A DNA stretch of 64,000 nt from Azophilus sp965214305 (GTDB lineage Bacteria > Pseudomonadota > Gammaproteobacteria > Pseudomonadales > Azotimanducaceae). Position numbers and translations under genes: made by a program. Shown one piece after another: positions 40,425 through 48,998 of this stretch (positions within the stretch are counted from its first letter, which is position 1; every line of letters begins with the position of its first letter). The stretch is taken from NCBI GenBank assembly GCA_965214305.1, contig OZ243949.1:2728001-2792000 (forward strand). Reading direction: 5' to 3'. Under the pieces are notes generated by a model, which worked only from the letters and a program-made list of their open reading frames with translations, was not told where the DNA came from and made no database searches.

Positions 40425-41773
40425 CTGTCGGCGAGTTTTTCGGCCAGTGCGCGCCGATACAGGCGTAAGGTGACGGGTGCCAGGGCGACCACCGGTAGGC
40501 CGAATAGGGCCGGTAGCAGGGCGATGCTGTAGCGCACCCCGTCGATGCCGAACACCCAATCATTAAGGGCGCCCACCAGCGTTGGTCCGAACATCAACCC
40601 GGATAGGCTGATTGCCATGTAGTAGAGCGCGACGGTCTGTGCGCGAATGCGCGCCGGCACGATGTTGAGCAGCGCGGTGACGCCGGTGGCCGTGATGAAG
40701 GCGAAACCGACATTGGAGAACGACAATACCGCGAAGGCGAGCCAGGCATTGTCCAACAGCGGGCCGATCACCGCCGGGGGCAGGGAGATCAAGAGCCCGA
40801 GCACGGCGATGCGCATCGGCGCGTCTTTGAAACCCTTGGCCGTGTAGCGGTCTGATAGCCAACCTGCGATATTTACCGCCGTCGGCCCGAGCAGAATCAT
40901 GGTGATGCCATTGGCGAGGGCGTATTGGGCGACGGACCAACCGAAAGTTCGATCAAAGGTAACAGCTAGCCAGCCGTGGCTGTAGGCGACGATGGTCATA
41001 TAACAAAAGATGGAGGCGAAGCTCAGATAGGTTGTGGCGTGACGCCCGACATGGGCGAACATATGGCCGAGATGAGCGTGCGCCTGCGCCTGTGGTGGGC
41101 CGATAACGATACGGCGGGGCTCCCGCACGAAGAGGAACAAGGCCGCCAGCAGCAGGCCGGGCAGGCCCACGATGAGAAAGGCAAGTTGCCAGGGCGCGAG
41201 TGGGCCAAGACCCGGTATGGCGGTTTGTCCGCTGGCGTTGGCCCAGGCCAGTACGGCGGCGCCGAGCAGGGACGCGAGGCCCATGCCCAGCGAAATGGCG
41301 CTCGAGTAAACGGCGATGGGCTTGCCGCGCCGTTCTTCGGGATAGGAATCGGCGATCATGGACATGGCGCAGGGGCTTAGCGTCGCCTCGCCGACGCCCA
41401 CCGCCATGCGAGCTATGAAGAGTTGCATGAAATTGCGGGCGAGCCCGGACAAGGCCGTGGCGGCGGACCAGACAGCGATGCCGGCGGCCACAATCCAGGT
41501 GCGTCGGCCGCGGTCCGCGAGGTAGCCGAGCGGCAGGCCCATGGTCGCATAAAAGATGGCGAACGCCGGCCCGAGCACCAGGCCGATTTGCAGGTCGGAC
41601 AAACCGAGATCGGCTTTGATGGGATCGATCAGCAACCCCAGAATATAGCGGTCAACAAAGGAGACCACATAGGCGATGGTCAGCAGCGCGACCATGAACC
41701 AGGCCCGTCGGGCCGGCGGGTATGCGATTCGCGGTGCCTCACTGGGGGCTGTGGTTGCGGTCTCGGCTGCCAT
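40421..41773 (-). CDS. MFS transporter (spinster-like)
   Basis: A 450-aa transporter with twelve predicted membrane segments. Start ATG 41773 is fixed by AAGGAGG just upstream. The cytoplasmic loop GLPLGYLADRGRRTWIVAAG is the MFS signature, and SFVDRYILGLLIDPIKADLG is typical of the spinster-like subgroup, common in catabolic clusters of marine and sphingomonad-type bacteria. It heads toward a TAG that belongs to a repeat border. It follows two VOC genes and a DUF1330 gene closely, so this is one transcript; import of the substrate or an intermediate is likely. Confidence 0.92.
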   Translation of the reverse strand: MAAETATTAPSEAPRIAYPPARRAWFMVALLTIAYVVSFVDRYILGLLIDPIKADLGLSDLQIGLVLGPAFAIFYATMGLPLGYLADRGRRTWIVAAGIAVWSAATALSGLARNFMQLFIARMAVGVGEATLSPCAMSMIADSYPEERRGKPIAVYSSAISLGMGLASLLGAAVLAWANASGQTAIPGLGPLAPWQLAFLIVGLPGLLLAALFLFVREPRRIVIGPPQAQAHAHLGHMFAHVGRHATTYLSFASIFCYMTIVAYSHGWLAVTFDRTFGWSVAQYALANGITMILLGPTAVNIAGWLSDRYTAKGFKDAPMRIAVLGLLISLPPAVIGPLLDNAWLAFAVLSFSNVGFAFITATGVTALLNIVPARIRAQTVALYYMAISLSGLMFGPTLVGALNDWVFGIDGVRYSIALLPALFGLPVVALAPVTLRLYRRALAEKLADS

Positions 41774-41784
41774 ATCAGGCCTCC

Positions 41785-42234
41785 TTAGTCGGTTCTTGCA
41801 TGAGGGCTGGTCAGAATCTGGTAGAGCACCGTCAGATTGCCGTCCGCGTCGAGCAAACCCACTTCGCGGCCGGTGCGGCCATCGTGGGTAATGAGTTGCT
41901 CCTCCTGAAACACCTCGAAACCTTGGTGCCGGGCGCGCTCCAGGGTCGCGTCGATGTCGTCGCATTCAAGGACCAGGGCCGCGCGTCGCGGCTTGGGTTG
42001 CCGTACTAGGCCGGGAACCTCTGTCAATCCCATGACCCTCGGCTGACCCGGCAGGCTCAGGGTGGCGAAACCGACCTTGAGGGACGGGTCAAGCGCAAAT
42101 ATTTCGTGCGAATAGCCGTCTGTAAGTGGCTCTTTGATGAAAGCGAGTTCGAAACCGAGCACATCCCGGTAGAAGACCAGGGCACGATCCATGTTGGCGA
42201 CGAGAAAGTTGGCGCGTTGGAAACGCAAGGCCAT
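41785..42234 (-). CDS. VOC-family (glyoxalase/dioxygenase-fold) protein
   Basis: A 149-aa VOC protein: FLVANMDRALVFYRDVLGFE, the start of a beta-alpha-beta-beta-beta module, and AALVLECDDIDATLERARHQ in the second half, with VGLLDADGNLTVLYQ near the end. Metal ligands are only partly conserved (no clear first His, late residue Y), so it may bind rather than catalyse. It is one base from the next VOC gene, and eleven bases from the MFS start. Confidence 0.85.
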   Translation of the reverse strand: MALRFQRANFLVANMDRALVFYRDVLGFELAFIKEPLTDGYSHEIFALDPSLKVGFATLSLPGQPRVMGLTEVPGLVRQPKPRRAALVLECDDIDATLERARHQGFEVFQEEQLITHDGRTGREVGLLDADGNLTVLYQILTSPHARTD

Positions 42235-42235
42235 A

Positions 42236-42760
42236 TCAGTTCCCCAATGGCTCCTCGGTGCTTGGCGGATCGATGCGCGCGACCTCGTTGCATTCGAAGA
42301 AGTGGCCGTCCGGGTCGAAAACGGATACCCCGATCAGGTGTCGGGTTTCGCCTCCGGCCCCCCTTGTCGACCAGCTGTGCGGTTGCGCATAAATCGACAC
42401 ACCGATTTCCTCGGCACGGCGCGCCAAAGCAGCGGCGTCGTCGGTTTCCACGACGAAGATCGGCATGCCATAGGTTAGTGTCCGGGGTATCGGCGGTGCT
42501 GGCCAGGGCGGGTCGAGCCATTGCAGCAGACCGATCATGCCCACCTTCGGATCCTTGGCGCGCACTATGGTCAAGTGGGTGCGGTCGCCCGCCTTGCCGG
42601 CCGCCAAGCCCTCGCCACTCAAAACGAATTCCGTGTCCATCCAGACGCTCATGCCCAATACATACTCGTAGAACCGCCGACTGGTGGCCATATCGCGCAC
42701 GATGAGTGTTGTGCGCTTGACGATGCTGCCGCCCGAAACGGCACCGGGGCTCTCCTGCAT
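42236..42760 (-). CDS. VOC-family (glyoxalase/dioxygenase-fold) protein
   Basis: A 174-aa VOC protein: KRTTLIVRDMATSRRFYEYV, LGMSVWMDTEF, IFVVETDDAAALARRAEEIG and SVFDPDGHFFECNEV. The DPDGHFFE block carries the usual final glutamate ligand. It lies between DUF1330 and another VOC gene in one operon with the MFS transporter. Such enzymes open rings, isomerise or detoxify reactive intermediates. Confidence 0.87.
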   Translation of the reverse strand: MQESPGAVSGGSIVKRTTLIVRDMATSRRFYEYVLGMSVWMDTEFVLSGEGLAAGKAGDRTHLTIVRAKDPKVGMIGLLQWLDPPWPAPPIPRTLTYGMPIFVVETDDAAALARRAEEIGVSIYAQPHSWSTRGAGGETRHLIGVSVFDPDGHFFECNEVARIDPPSTEEPLGN

Positions 42761-42766
42761 GATGGC

Positions 42767-43054
42767 CTATTCCTCGACGAGCAACACCTGGCAATCCGCG
42801 ATGCCCGCGCGCAGCCGACGTGCCTCGGCATAGTCCGGAGAGTTCCAGAACCTAAGCGCGGCGGCCTTATCGGGCCATTTGGAGATAACCAAAGAACCCC
42901 CCGGATGCTCACCTTCGAGAGCCTTCAACCCCGGTGCGCGAACCAGATATTCACCCCCGAATCGCTCCGTCAACTCGGCGGCGGCCTTGGCGTAGCCGTC
43001 GATAAACCGTTCCCGGTTATGAATCTGCGCTGTGATTACCAGATAGGCCGCCAA
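42767..43054 (-). CDS. DUF1330 family protein
   Basis: A 95-aa ferredoxin-like (dimeric alpha-beta barrel) protein: AYLVITAQIHNRERFIDGYA, GGEYLVRAPGLKALEGEH, LVISKWPDKAAALRFWNSPD and YAEARRLRAGIADCQVLLVE are textbook DUF1330. The function of the family is unknown; members often accompany catabolic enzymes. It is the first gene of the DUF1330-VOC-VOC-MFS operon and has a regulon palindrome about 120 bases upstream. Confidence 0.92.
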   Translation of the reverse strand: MAAYLVITAQIHNRERFIDGYAKAAAELTERFGGEYLVRAPGLKALEGEHPGGSLVISKWPDKAAALRFWNSPDYAEARRLRAGIADCQVLLVEE

Positions 43055-43088
43055 CCCCCTCTCCTCGGCTCTCGCTTCGATAAAGACG

Positions 43089-43174
43089 ACAACGGCTCAA
43101 TTGCCTGTTGCGCAGGCATCCGGCCCGGCAACAAAGGTTGTTCGGCGCGCCGGAATTGCACATTGAGCCACTAT
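43089..43174. repeat. Diverged family C-like inverted repeat
   Basis: ACGGCTCAATTGCCTGTTGC at the left and GGAATTGCACATTGAGCCAC at the right form terminal inverted repeats related to family C (GTGGCTCAATT). It lies between DUF1330 and its palindrome. Confidence 0.5.
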
Positions 43175-43177
43175 CAT

Positions 43178-43199
43178 AAAGACATATTAATATATCTTT
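43178..43199. promoter_or_regulatory. Regulon palindrome site 3
   Basis: AAAGA c ATATTAATAT a TCTTT, same 22-bp layout as at 30773, with the outer pentamers changed together so the dyad is kept. It lies upstream of DUF1330. Confidence 0.75.
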
Positions 43200-43216
43200 A
43201 TGTCTTTTATGTCGAG

Positions 43217-43369
43217 CCTGGGAGCCTCTGCCTGCGGAAGTCGCGAAAGCGAAAATTCGATGCCGCCGTCCCTTTGGGCGGGCGATTGAGGAGAATATCG
43301 AGCCCCACGCAACGAAATCGAGCCGGTAACGGGGCGGATGCGAGCGGATTAGCCGCCGTGAACTCCTAA
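43217..43369. repeat. Family A element, long form
   Basis: GGGAGCCTCTGCCTGCGGAA and GTCGCGAAAGCGAAAATTCG as in the short forms, then a core shared with 63776: GGCGATTGAGGAGAATATC, CAACGAAATCGAGC and GGGGCGGATG. About 153 bp; ends are less exact (CCTGGGAG, CCTAAG). It overlaps the stop of the CoA-transferase at 43366. Confidence 0.75.
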
Positions 43370-44589
43370 GCTGCGGGCTCCTGGCACTCGGCAATGACGC
43401 CATCGGCCAGCAGTTTCCCGATCATCTCCTCCGTACAGCCGCAACGCGCCGCCGCATCTCTGGAATCGGCCCCGGCGGGCGGCAGATCGTGGCGCAGGCC
43501 CAAGCGTCTACTATTCATTTCCAGCGGCAGCTTCGGCAACCGCGCCAGTGTACCGCGCCGCTCGCCCTCCGTTATGTGGACATCCACCAAGCCATCGGTG
43601 CCCAGGTGCGGGTCGTCGAACAAATCCGATGGTCGGTTTATTTCCGCAAACGGCAAACCGGCGCCTTCCAGCAGGGCCACCGCCCGGTGTCGCGGCAGTT
43701 GGCGAAACAGCTCAACCAGTGTCGGCATGAACTGCTCGCGGCGTTCGGTGCGGCCGTTGTTTGTCGCGAGCGCCGGGTCGGCACCCAGGTCATGGAGCGA
43801 GAAGTGCTCGCAGAATGCCCGCCATTGGGTGTCGCTCACCACCGCCACGAACAGCTTTGTTCCATCCGCGCACTCGAAGAGGTCGTAGACCGCCCAAGCC
43901 GACCGCCGCACGGACATGGGCGGCGGGGCCTCGCCCAGCACGACCTCCTGCGCCATATGCTGGCCAACCATGAAAGCGGTGGTCTCGAAGAGGGCGCTGG
44001 TGACAAGCTGGCCCCTGCCCGTGGTTTGGCGCTGGTTGAGCGCGGCCAGAATACCAATGACGCCGAACATGCCGCCGGTGATGTCGATGACCGAGGAACC
44101 GGCCCGCATGGGGCGGTCCGGCAGCCCCGTCATGTAGGCAAGCCCGCCCAGCATTTGGGTCACCTCATCAAGGGCGGCGCGCTTTTCGTAGGGGCCGCTG
44201 AGAAAGCCCTTGAGGCTGCAATAGATAAGCCCTTGGTTGCGCGCCGAGAGCGCGGCGTAGCCGAAACCGAGGCGTTCCATGGCGCCGGGCCGGAAATTCT
44301 CAATCAACACATCGGCCTTATCGACGAGCTGGCACACCAACTGCCGGCCCTTGGGGTTTTTGAGGTCTACACAGAGGCTTTTTTTATTGCGGTTGTACAT
44401 CGCGAAGTAGCCGCCGCCCGAACCGCTCAGACGCCGGGTGTTGTCGCCGCCGAGCGGTTCGACTTTCAACACATCGGCACCAAGGTCGGCCAAGATCACC
44501 CCGGCGGCGGGGCCCATAACCATGTGGGAGAACTCGATGACCTGCAAACGGGTCAGGGGCAGGGCGGTATTTTCGGGCTTTTGTTCCAT
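43366..44589 (-). CDS. Class III CoA-transferase (CaiB/BaiF/Frc family)
   Basis: A 407-aa CoA-transferase from ATG 44589: LQVIEFSHMVMGPAAGVILA, DLGADVLKVEPLGGD, NRNKKSLCVDLKNPKGRQLV and LVTSALFETTAFMVGQHMAQ, where the catalytic acid is in SALFETTAF (Glu in place of the usual Asp in this alignment by eye). A third, distinct family member in the region. It shares a divergent intergenic palindrome with the HMG-CoA-lyase-like gene, which would cleave its acyl-CoA product. Confidence 0.9.
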   Translation of the reverse strand: MEQKPENTALPLTRLQVIEFSHMVMGPAAGVILADLGADVLKVEPLGGDNTRRLSGSGGGYFAMYNRNKKSLCVDLKNPKGRQLVCQLVDKADVLIENFRPGAMERLGFGYAALSARNQGLIYCSLKGFLSGPYEKRAALDEVTQMLGGLAYMTGLPDRPMRAGSSVIDITGGMFGVIGILAALNQRQTTGRGQLVTSALFETTAFMVGQHMAQEVVLGEAPPPMSVRRSAWAVYDLFECADGTKLFVAVVSDTQWRAFCEHFSLHDLGADPALATNNGRTERREQFMPTLVELFRQLPRHRAVALLEGAGLPFAEINRPSDLFDDPHLGTDGLVDVHITEGERRGTLARLPKLPLEMNSRRLGLRHDLPPAGADSRDAAARCGCTEEMIGKLLADGVIAECQEPAA

Positions 44590-44669
44590 CCGTTTCTCGT
44601 CCGGTGCGGCGCCTTTTCCGCCGCGGCGCGTTAGGGGTTGGCGCGGTAGGCAAGGGCACAAATGCGGGA

Positions 44670-44691
44670 AATGACATTATGATATATCATT
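44670..44691. promoter_or_regulatory. Regulon palindrome site 4
   Basis: AATGA c ATTATGATAT a TCATT, between the divergent CoA-transferase (start 44589) and HMG-CoA-lyase-like (start 44833) genes. Outer pentamers are identical to sites at 30773 and 54781. Confidence 0.8.
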
Positions 44692-44832
44692 AAGGCTTTT
44701 CGGGAATGCTGCGGTTTGAATTTCTTGGCCGCTGGACGTTGCGGTTGGGGGCGGCATCCAAAACAAGCAGCTTGGTGAAGTAGGCGGGCTAGTGTCCAAC
44801 ATGGAAGTTCTCGTGCCGGGTGGTGGGCGATA

Positions 44833-45801
44833 GTGGCAGCGCGACGTTCACCCATCGATATCGAAATCAGCGAGGTCGGTACGCGCGACGGCTTGCAGAG
44901 CATTGATTCGATCATGCCCACCGCCGCCAAGAAGGCTTGGATTGCGGCCGAGGCGGCGGCCGGGGTGCCGGAAATCGAAGTGGGTTCCTTCGTGCCCGCG
45001 CGCATCCTGCCGCAACTCGCCGACACGGCGGAATTGGTGGCATTCGCCAAGAGCATCGCCGGCCTCAAAGTGGCGGTGCTGGTTCCCAACCTCAGGGGGG
45101 CGCTTGCCGCCATCGAATGCGGTGCCGACAAGATGGCCCTGCCTTTCTCGGTTAGCGAAACCCACAGCCGCGCCAACGTTAACCGGTCGCATGAGCAGAT
45201 GTTTGCGGAAATTGCGGCCATTGTCGCCGCTTTGCGGGCGTTGCCGGCGTCGTGCCGCCCGGGCTTCGAGGTGGGGCTTTCCACCGCCTTCGGTTGCACC
45301 TTGGAAGGCCCTATCGACGAAGATCGGGTGGTGTGCATTGCTGAGCGGGCCGTGGCGCTTGGGGCGGACGAAGTCGGGCTTTCCGATACCACCGGCTATG
45401 GCAACCCCGCCCAGGTGCGCCGGCTGACGGCGCGCATTCACGCTGCCGTGGGGAGGGAGCGGTTGACCGGCATTCATCTGCACAACACGCGGGGGCAGGG
45501 GCTTGCCAATGTTATGGCGGCATTGGAGGCGGGTCTTACCACCATCGACAGTTCGCTCGGGGGCATCGGCGGCTGTCCGTTCGCTCCCGGCGCAAGCGGC
45601 AACATCGTCACCGAGGATTTGGTTTTCCTATTGGAGGCGATGGGCTTGCATACGGGCATCGATATCGATCAACTGCTTGCCGTGCGGGCACAGGTGCGGG
45701 CCGCTTTGCCGGATGAAACGCTCTACGGTTTTTTGGCGGAGGCCGGGGTGCCGAAGGGCTTTGCCTATGCCCGGGCGCAAGCCGGTCACCCGATCAATTA
45801 G
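44833..45801 (+). CDS. HMG-CoA lyase-like enzyme
   Basis: TIM-barrel lyase of 322 aa. The catalytic EVGTRDGLQ, the HLHNTRGQG metal-binding histidines and the GGIGGCPFAPGASGN motif with the reactive cysteine followed by TED are all present, as in 3-hydroxy-3-methylglutaryl-CoA lyases. It would split a 3-hydroxy-3-methyl (or similar branched) acyl-CoA into acetyl-CoA-like and keto-acid-like halves. GTG 44833. The stop TAG is at the edge of a 9-bp target duplication made by a mobile element; before that insertion the nitrilase-like gene lay 27 bases downstream. Confidence 0.92.
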   Translation: MAARRSPIDIEISEVGTRDGLQSIDSIMPTAAKKAWIAAEAAAGVPEIEVGSFVPARILPQLADTAELVAFAKSIAGLKVAVLVPNLRGALAAIECGADKMALPFSVSETHSRANVNRSHEQMFAEIAAIVAALRALPASCRPGFEVGLSTAFGCTLEGPIDEDRVVCIAERAVALGADEVGLSDTTGYGNPAQVRRLTARIHAAVGRERLTGIHLHNTRGQGLANVMAALEAGLTTIDSSLGGIGGCPFAPGASGNIVTEDLVFLLEAMGLHTGIDIDQLLAVRAQVRAALPDETLYGFLAEAGVPKGFAYARAQAGHPIN

Positions 45802-45907
45802 GTAGTTATATATTTGACTCCCACGACCACAACAAATTGTGACAAGCCGTTTTTATGAGCACAACATCTAGTGGATAGTGGAAGATGGAGTTAAGTATAT
45901 AAATCCC
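45802..45907. repeat. AT-rich 106-bp mobile element, copy 2, with 9-bp target duplication
   Basis: From GTAGTTATATATTTG to AAGTATATAAATCCC, closely similar to copy 1 (29688). It is flanked by perfect 9-base direct repeats ATCAATTAG (45793-45801 and 45908-45916). Ends are imperfect inverted repeats. No coding capacity, so it must be moved by another element. Confidence 0.9.
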
Positions 45908-45928
45908 ATCAATTAGCCGGACAGGTAT

Positions 45929-46996
45929 ATGACACAGGCTGTTAGCGAGCGGCAAGCGGTTCCCGGCTACGCCGCCTTGGGGCTGCAATTCAGGGTACAG
46001 GCGGTGAATGGTTATGCCGATGCGGCCGCTGCGCGCGCCGCCATGCATGACTCTCTTGCGCGGGCGGCGGCCCAAGTGGCGGCAAGCCGACAATTCATCG
46101 GCCCGCACCTGAAACTGGTTGTTCTGCCGGAATACTTCCTCACCGGCTATCCCTTGGGCGAGCCGGTTGCCGCTTGGCAGCGCCGCGCCTGTGTCGCCCC
46201 GGACGGCCCGGAATACGAACAGCTCGGGCGGATTGCCCAGGACAGCGGCGTTTTTCTGTCGGGCAACCTGTATGAAAGCGATGCAAACTTCCCCAAGCTC
46301 TACTTTCAAACCAGTTTCATCATCGATGATGGCGGCAGTGTCGTCTTACGTTATCGCCGCCTGATCTCCATGTACGGCCCAACGCCGCACGATGTGCTCG
46401 ATCGCTATTTGGATATCTATGGTGCGGACAGCCTGTTTCCGGTTGCCGCCACCGCGCTTGGCCGTTTGGCCGCCCTGGCCTCGGAGGAAATTCTCTTCCC
46501 GGAGCTAAGCCGGGCCCTGGTGCTTAAGGGTGCCGAACTGCTCTGCCATTCCTCCTCCGAGGTGGCGAGCGCGGCGATAACGCCGAAGAATGTGGCCAAA
46601 TTGGCCAGGGCATACGAGAACCACGCCTATGTTGTTTCCGCTAACACCGCTGGCATTGCCGGAATCAATTTGCCGAATCTGTCCGTTGATATGGGTTCCA
46701 AGGTAATTGATTATCAGGGACGGGTGCTGGCCGAGGCTGCGGGGGGCGAGTCTATGGCGGCTTGGGCGGACGTTCATATTGAGGCCCTGCGGGAGTACCG
46801 GCGCCGCCCCGGTATGTTCAACCTGCTAACCCGGCAGCGGCTTGGGCTCTTTGCCGATACTTACCGCGATGCCGCAGTTTATCCCGCCAATTCGCTACTT
46901 GACGCGGACGGCGAGGTCGTTGAGCCCGACCCTGTACACTTCGGCAATATGCAGAACGCCGTGATCCGCGCCTTGATCGAAAGAGGTGTTATCTGA
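45929..46996 (+). CDS. Nitrilase-superfamily protein with an altered active site
   Basis: A 355-aa C-N-hydrolase-fold protein: LKLVVLPEYFLTGYPLG keeps the catalytic Glu, but the usual lysine position reads LRYRRLISMYGP and the cysteine block reads AALASEEILFPEL, with Ser where nitrilases have Cys. SSSEVAS and YVVSANTAGIAGI also fit the fold. A known subgroup of nitrilase-related proteins seems to share the SEEIL form. It may be non-hydrolytic or use other chemistry. It probably belonged to one operon with the HMG-CoA-lyase-like gene. Confidence 0.82.
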   Translation: MTQAVSERQAVPGYAALGLQFRVQAVNGYADAAAARAAMHDSLARAAAQVAASRQFIGPHLKLVVLPEYFLTGYPLGEPVAAWQRRACVAPDGPEYEQLGRIAQDSGVFLSGNLYESDANFPKLYFQTSFIIDDGGSVVLRYRRLISMYGPTPHDVLDRYLDIYGADSLFPVAATALGRLAALASEEILFPELSRALVLKGAELLCHSSSEVASAAITPKNVAKLARAYENHAYVVSANTAGIAGINLPNLSVDMGSKVIDYQGRVLAEAAGGESMAAWADVHIEALREYRRRPGMFNLLTRQRLGLFADTYRDAAVYPANSLLDADGEVVEPDPVHFGNMQNAVIRALIERGVI

Positions 46997-47079
46997 TGAA
47001 CTGCGGGCTAGCCAGCCCAGCTCACCAACGCCCCGCCGCGGCTGATGAAGCCCACAACAGCACCAGATTCTCGCCATTA
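46997..47079. other. Gene-free stretch with family B-like remnant
   Basis: GCTCACCAACGCCCCGCCGC resembles a family B end (CTCACCAAC). Leads into the palindrome at 47080; the whole gap to 47304 is repeat DNA. Confidence 0.4.
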
Positions 47080-47201
47080 GAGTGGGTCCTCCGCGGCGCT
47101 TCCCTTGGGGCGCGTTCAGCTTGTCCCACTACCTCTCGCACAAGCAGGAAAATGGTGCCCAGCGCCAGCGCCCCAAGGGAAGCGCCACGGAGGACCCACT
47201 C
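47080..47201. repeat. Family D long palindrome
   Basis: Arms of 34 bases (47080-47113 and 47168-47201, first part GAGTGGGTCCTCCGCGG) pair with one mismatch. The loop has GTTCAGCTTGTCCCACTACC then TCTCGCACAAGCAGGAA, related to the loops at 36308 and 59554, while the arms differ in sequence from those copies. Confidence 0.88.
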
Positions 47202-47221
47202 GCCGCCGACTGGTGCCCTTA

Positions 47222-47263
47222 AATCTCGCTTTCGCGACTTCCGCAGGCAGAGGCTCCCGGGGG
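47222..47263. repeat. Family A half element
   Basis: TCGCTTTCGCGACTTCCGCA followed by GGCAGAGGCTCCC is the reverse complement of a family A left half. Only this half remains, next to the family D palindrome. Confidence 0.7.
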
Positions 47264-47303
47264 CGCGTTTCGCGTCCCGGTGCTTGTTCGAGAGTAACCC
47301 CCA

Positions 47304-48191
47304 TTGAATTTGTTGAGGGCCGGCACGGTTACGGTGGCTGATCTCGCGCGCAGCCGCGCCCTCTATGAGCAATGGCTCGATTACGAAGTTGTCGATCAGG
47401 GTTTGGTTGATGCGGCCTTGGCCGCGAGTTGGAACGCCCCGGCAACGGCGGGTGCCCCCTATGCCTTGCTGGGCCCCGCTTCCAAGGCGGCGGTTTACCT
47501 GCGCCTGGTCGAGGCGCCGCCGGTTCCCGAGTTCGTGCCGCTGGTCACCTACGGATGGGCCGCGCTGGAGTTCTGTGTGCGTGATGTACGGGCTGTTAAC
47601 GAACGCTTGGCGAGCTCGCCCTTTGAGATCATCGGCCCACCACGCGGCCTTGACGGCATGGCGCCGATTCATGCCATGCAGGCCCTGGGCCCGGACGGAG
47701 AGGTTTGTTATTTCACGCAGATCAATGACGACCTGCCGGGTTTCAGGTTGCCGCGGGCACACAGCTTCATTGATCGCTTGTTTATCAACGTGCTTGCCTC
47801 CAGCGATATGCGCAATGCCCAGCAGTGGCTTGTTCGCCAGCTCGGCTTTGCCCTCGGCCAGGAATCGATGGAAATGGTCTATACCATGTTGGCGAAGGCG
47901 TTCGGTACCCCGATTGAGCAACGCTACACCCTATCGACCATGGCCGATGATAAAGACCTATTCTTGGAAATCGACCAGATGCCGGCGGCCGCCAAACCGC
48001 GCCCCGCTCATGCCGGGTTCCTACCACCCGGCATCGCCATCACGACCTTCAGGGTGGCAAGCCTTGCGGCGGTGACGGCGGTGCCCTTTGCCAGCCCCGC
48101 TGTTTACGAAGGCGCGCTTTATGCCGGTGGACGCAGTGTCACGGTGGCCGACCCGGACGGAGCGCTCTTCGAACTGGTTGAACAGCGCTAG
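47304..48191 (+). CDS. Two-domain VOC-like protein
   Basis: A 295-aa protein with two glyoxalase-fold modules: LLRAGTVTVADLARSRALYE at the start of the first, ALEFCVRDVRAVNERLASSP, FALGQESMEMVYTMLAKAFG in the second, and VTVADPDGALFELVEQR at the end. Metal ligands are partly degenerate. The TTG start at 47304 is the best available. It converges on the GntR gene, overlapping by four bases, and is probably part of the catabolic set. Confidence 0.75.
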   Translation: MNLLRAGTVTVADLARSRALYEQWLDYEVVDQGLVDAALAASWNAPATAGAPYALLGPASKAAVYLRLVEAPPVPEFVPLVTYGWAALEFCVRDVRAVNERLASSPFEIIGPPRGLDGMAPIHAMQALGPDGEVCYFTQINDDLPGFRLPRAHSFIDRLFINVLASSDMRNAQQWLVRQLGFALGQESMEMVYTMLAKAFGTPIEQRYTLSTMADDKDLFLEIDQMPAAAKPRPAHAGFLPPGIAITTFRVASLAAVTAVPFASPAVYEGALYAGGRSVTVADPDGALFELVEQR

Positions 48192-48973
48192 GCGCCCGCG
48201 TAGTCCTCCATGCTGAGGTTCATGCGGTAGTGGAAGCGTTCCGGGTGGTATTGGCAGTGCAGTAGATCCACCACCTCGCCGTTGTCGTCGAAGGAGTGGC
48301 GCACCAGGGTGAGCACCGGGTCGCCGGGTACGAGTTGCAATTGCTCGGCCACCGGCGGGGTGGCGGCGGCGGCGCTCAGGTACTGCTCAATGCGGCTGAT
48401 GCGGTGGCCGTTTTCCGCCATGATGTCGAAGCGGGTGCGACTTTCCATGTTGCGGGCGCTGAAGCCTTTGTCGATGCCGCGCGTCCAACTTTCGTAATAG
48501 GCGAAGGGTACCCCGTCTTCGCTGTAGCGCACCCGGGTGACCTGATGCACCGGCTCGTCCGGGGGGATGCGCAGGTCCTCGGCCACGCTCGGGGAGGGTG
48601 CCCGCTTTGCGATGTGCAGAACCTTGACGCTGGTGGTTTTCGACATGCTCGCGAGCTTCTCCAGCATGCCGACCAGCGGGGCTTCCACTTCGGACGCGGA
48701 AGCCTCGAATACCACATGGCTCCCCCGGCCGCGCTGCCGCTTGATGAGGCCGTCGGCGGCAAGGAGGTCCATCACCCGTTTGGCGGTAACCCGGGACACG
48801 CCGAAGCCCTGGGCAAGCTCGGCCTCCGTTGGCAGTTTGGCGCCCTGCGCGAGGCTACCGGAGAGGATGCGCCGCTTGAGTAGCTGATAGAGCTGATGGT
48901 ACAGCGGAATGGGGCCGTCGCTGCGCAGGGAATCGAGTTCCATCGGTGTGAACAGTTGGTTCATTCCGCTCAT
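48188..48973 (-). CDS. GntR-family regulator (HutC/FarR subfamily)
   Basis: Transcription factor of 261 aa. The N-terminal winged helix shows PLYHQLYQLLKRRILSGSLA, GAKLPTEAELAQGFGVSRVT and KRVMDLLAADGLIKRQRGRG, and the C-terminal UTRA ligand-binding domain (about 100-245) includes VHQVTRVRYSEDGVPFAYYE. It is the fourth gene of the TonB receptor-FAD oxidase-alpha/beta protein-GntR operon (25-base gap before it). Good candidate to bind the 22-bp palindromes and sense an intermediate; this is inference. Confidence 0.92.
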   Translation of the reverse strand: MSGMNQLFTPMELDSLRSDGPIPLYHQLYQLLKRRILSGSLAQGAKLPTEAELAQGFGVSRVTAKRVMDLLAADGLIKRQRGRGSHVVFEASASEVEAPLVGMLEKLASMSKTTSVKVLHIAKRAPSPSVAEDLRIPPDEPVHQVTRVRYSEDGVPFAYYESWTRGIDKGFSARNMESRTRFDIMAENGHRISRIEQYLSAAAATPPVAEQLQLVPGDPVLTLVRHSFDDNGEVVDLLHCQYHPERFHYRMNLSMEDYAGA

Positions 48974-48998
48974 GAGCCAGCCCCCTCCGGCGTCGCGT

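Noticed and set aside
42476..42500. TTAGTGTCC inside a VOC gene as another family E end
   Set aside because: Only nine bases match, it lies in conserved coding sequence and no partner end is present.
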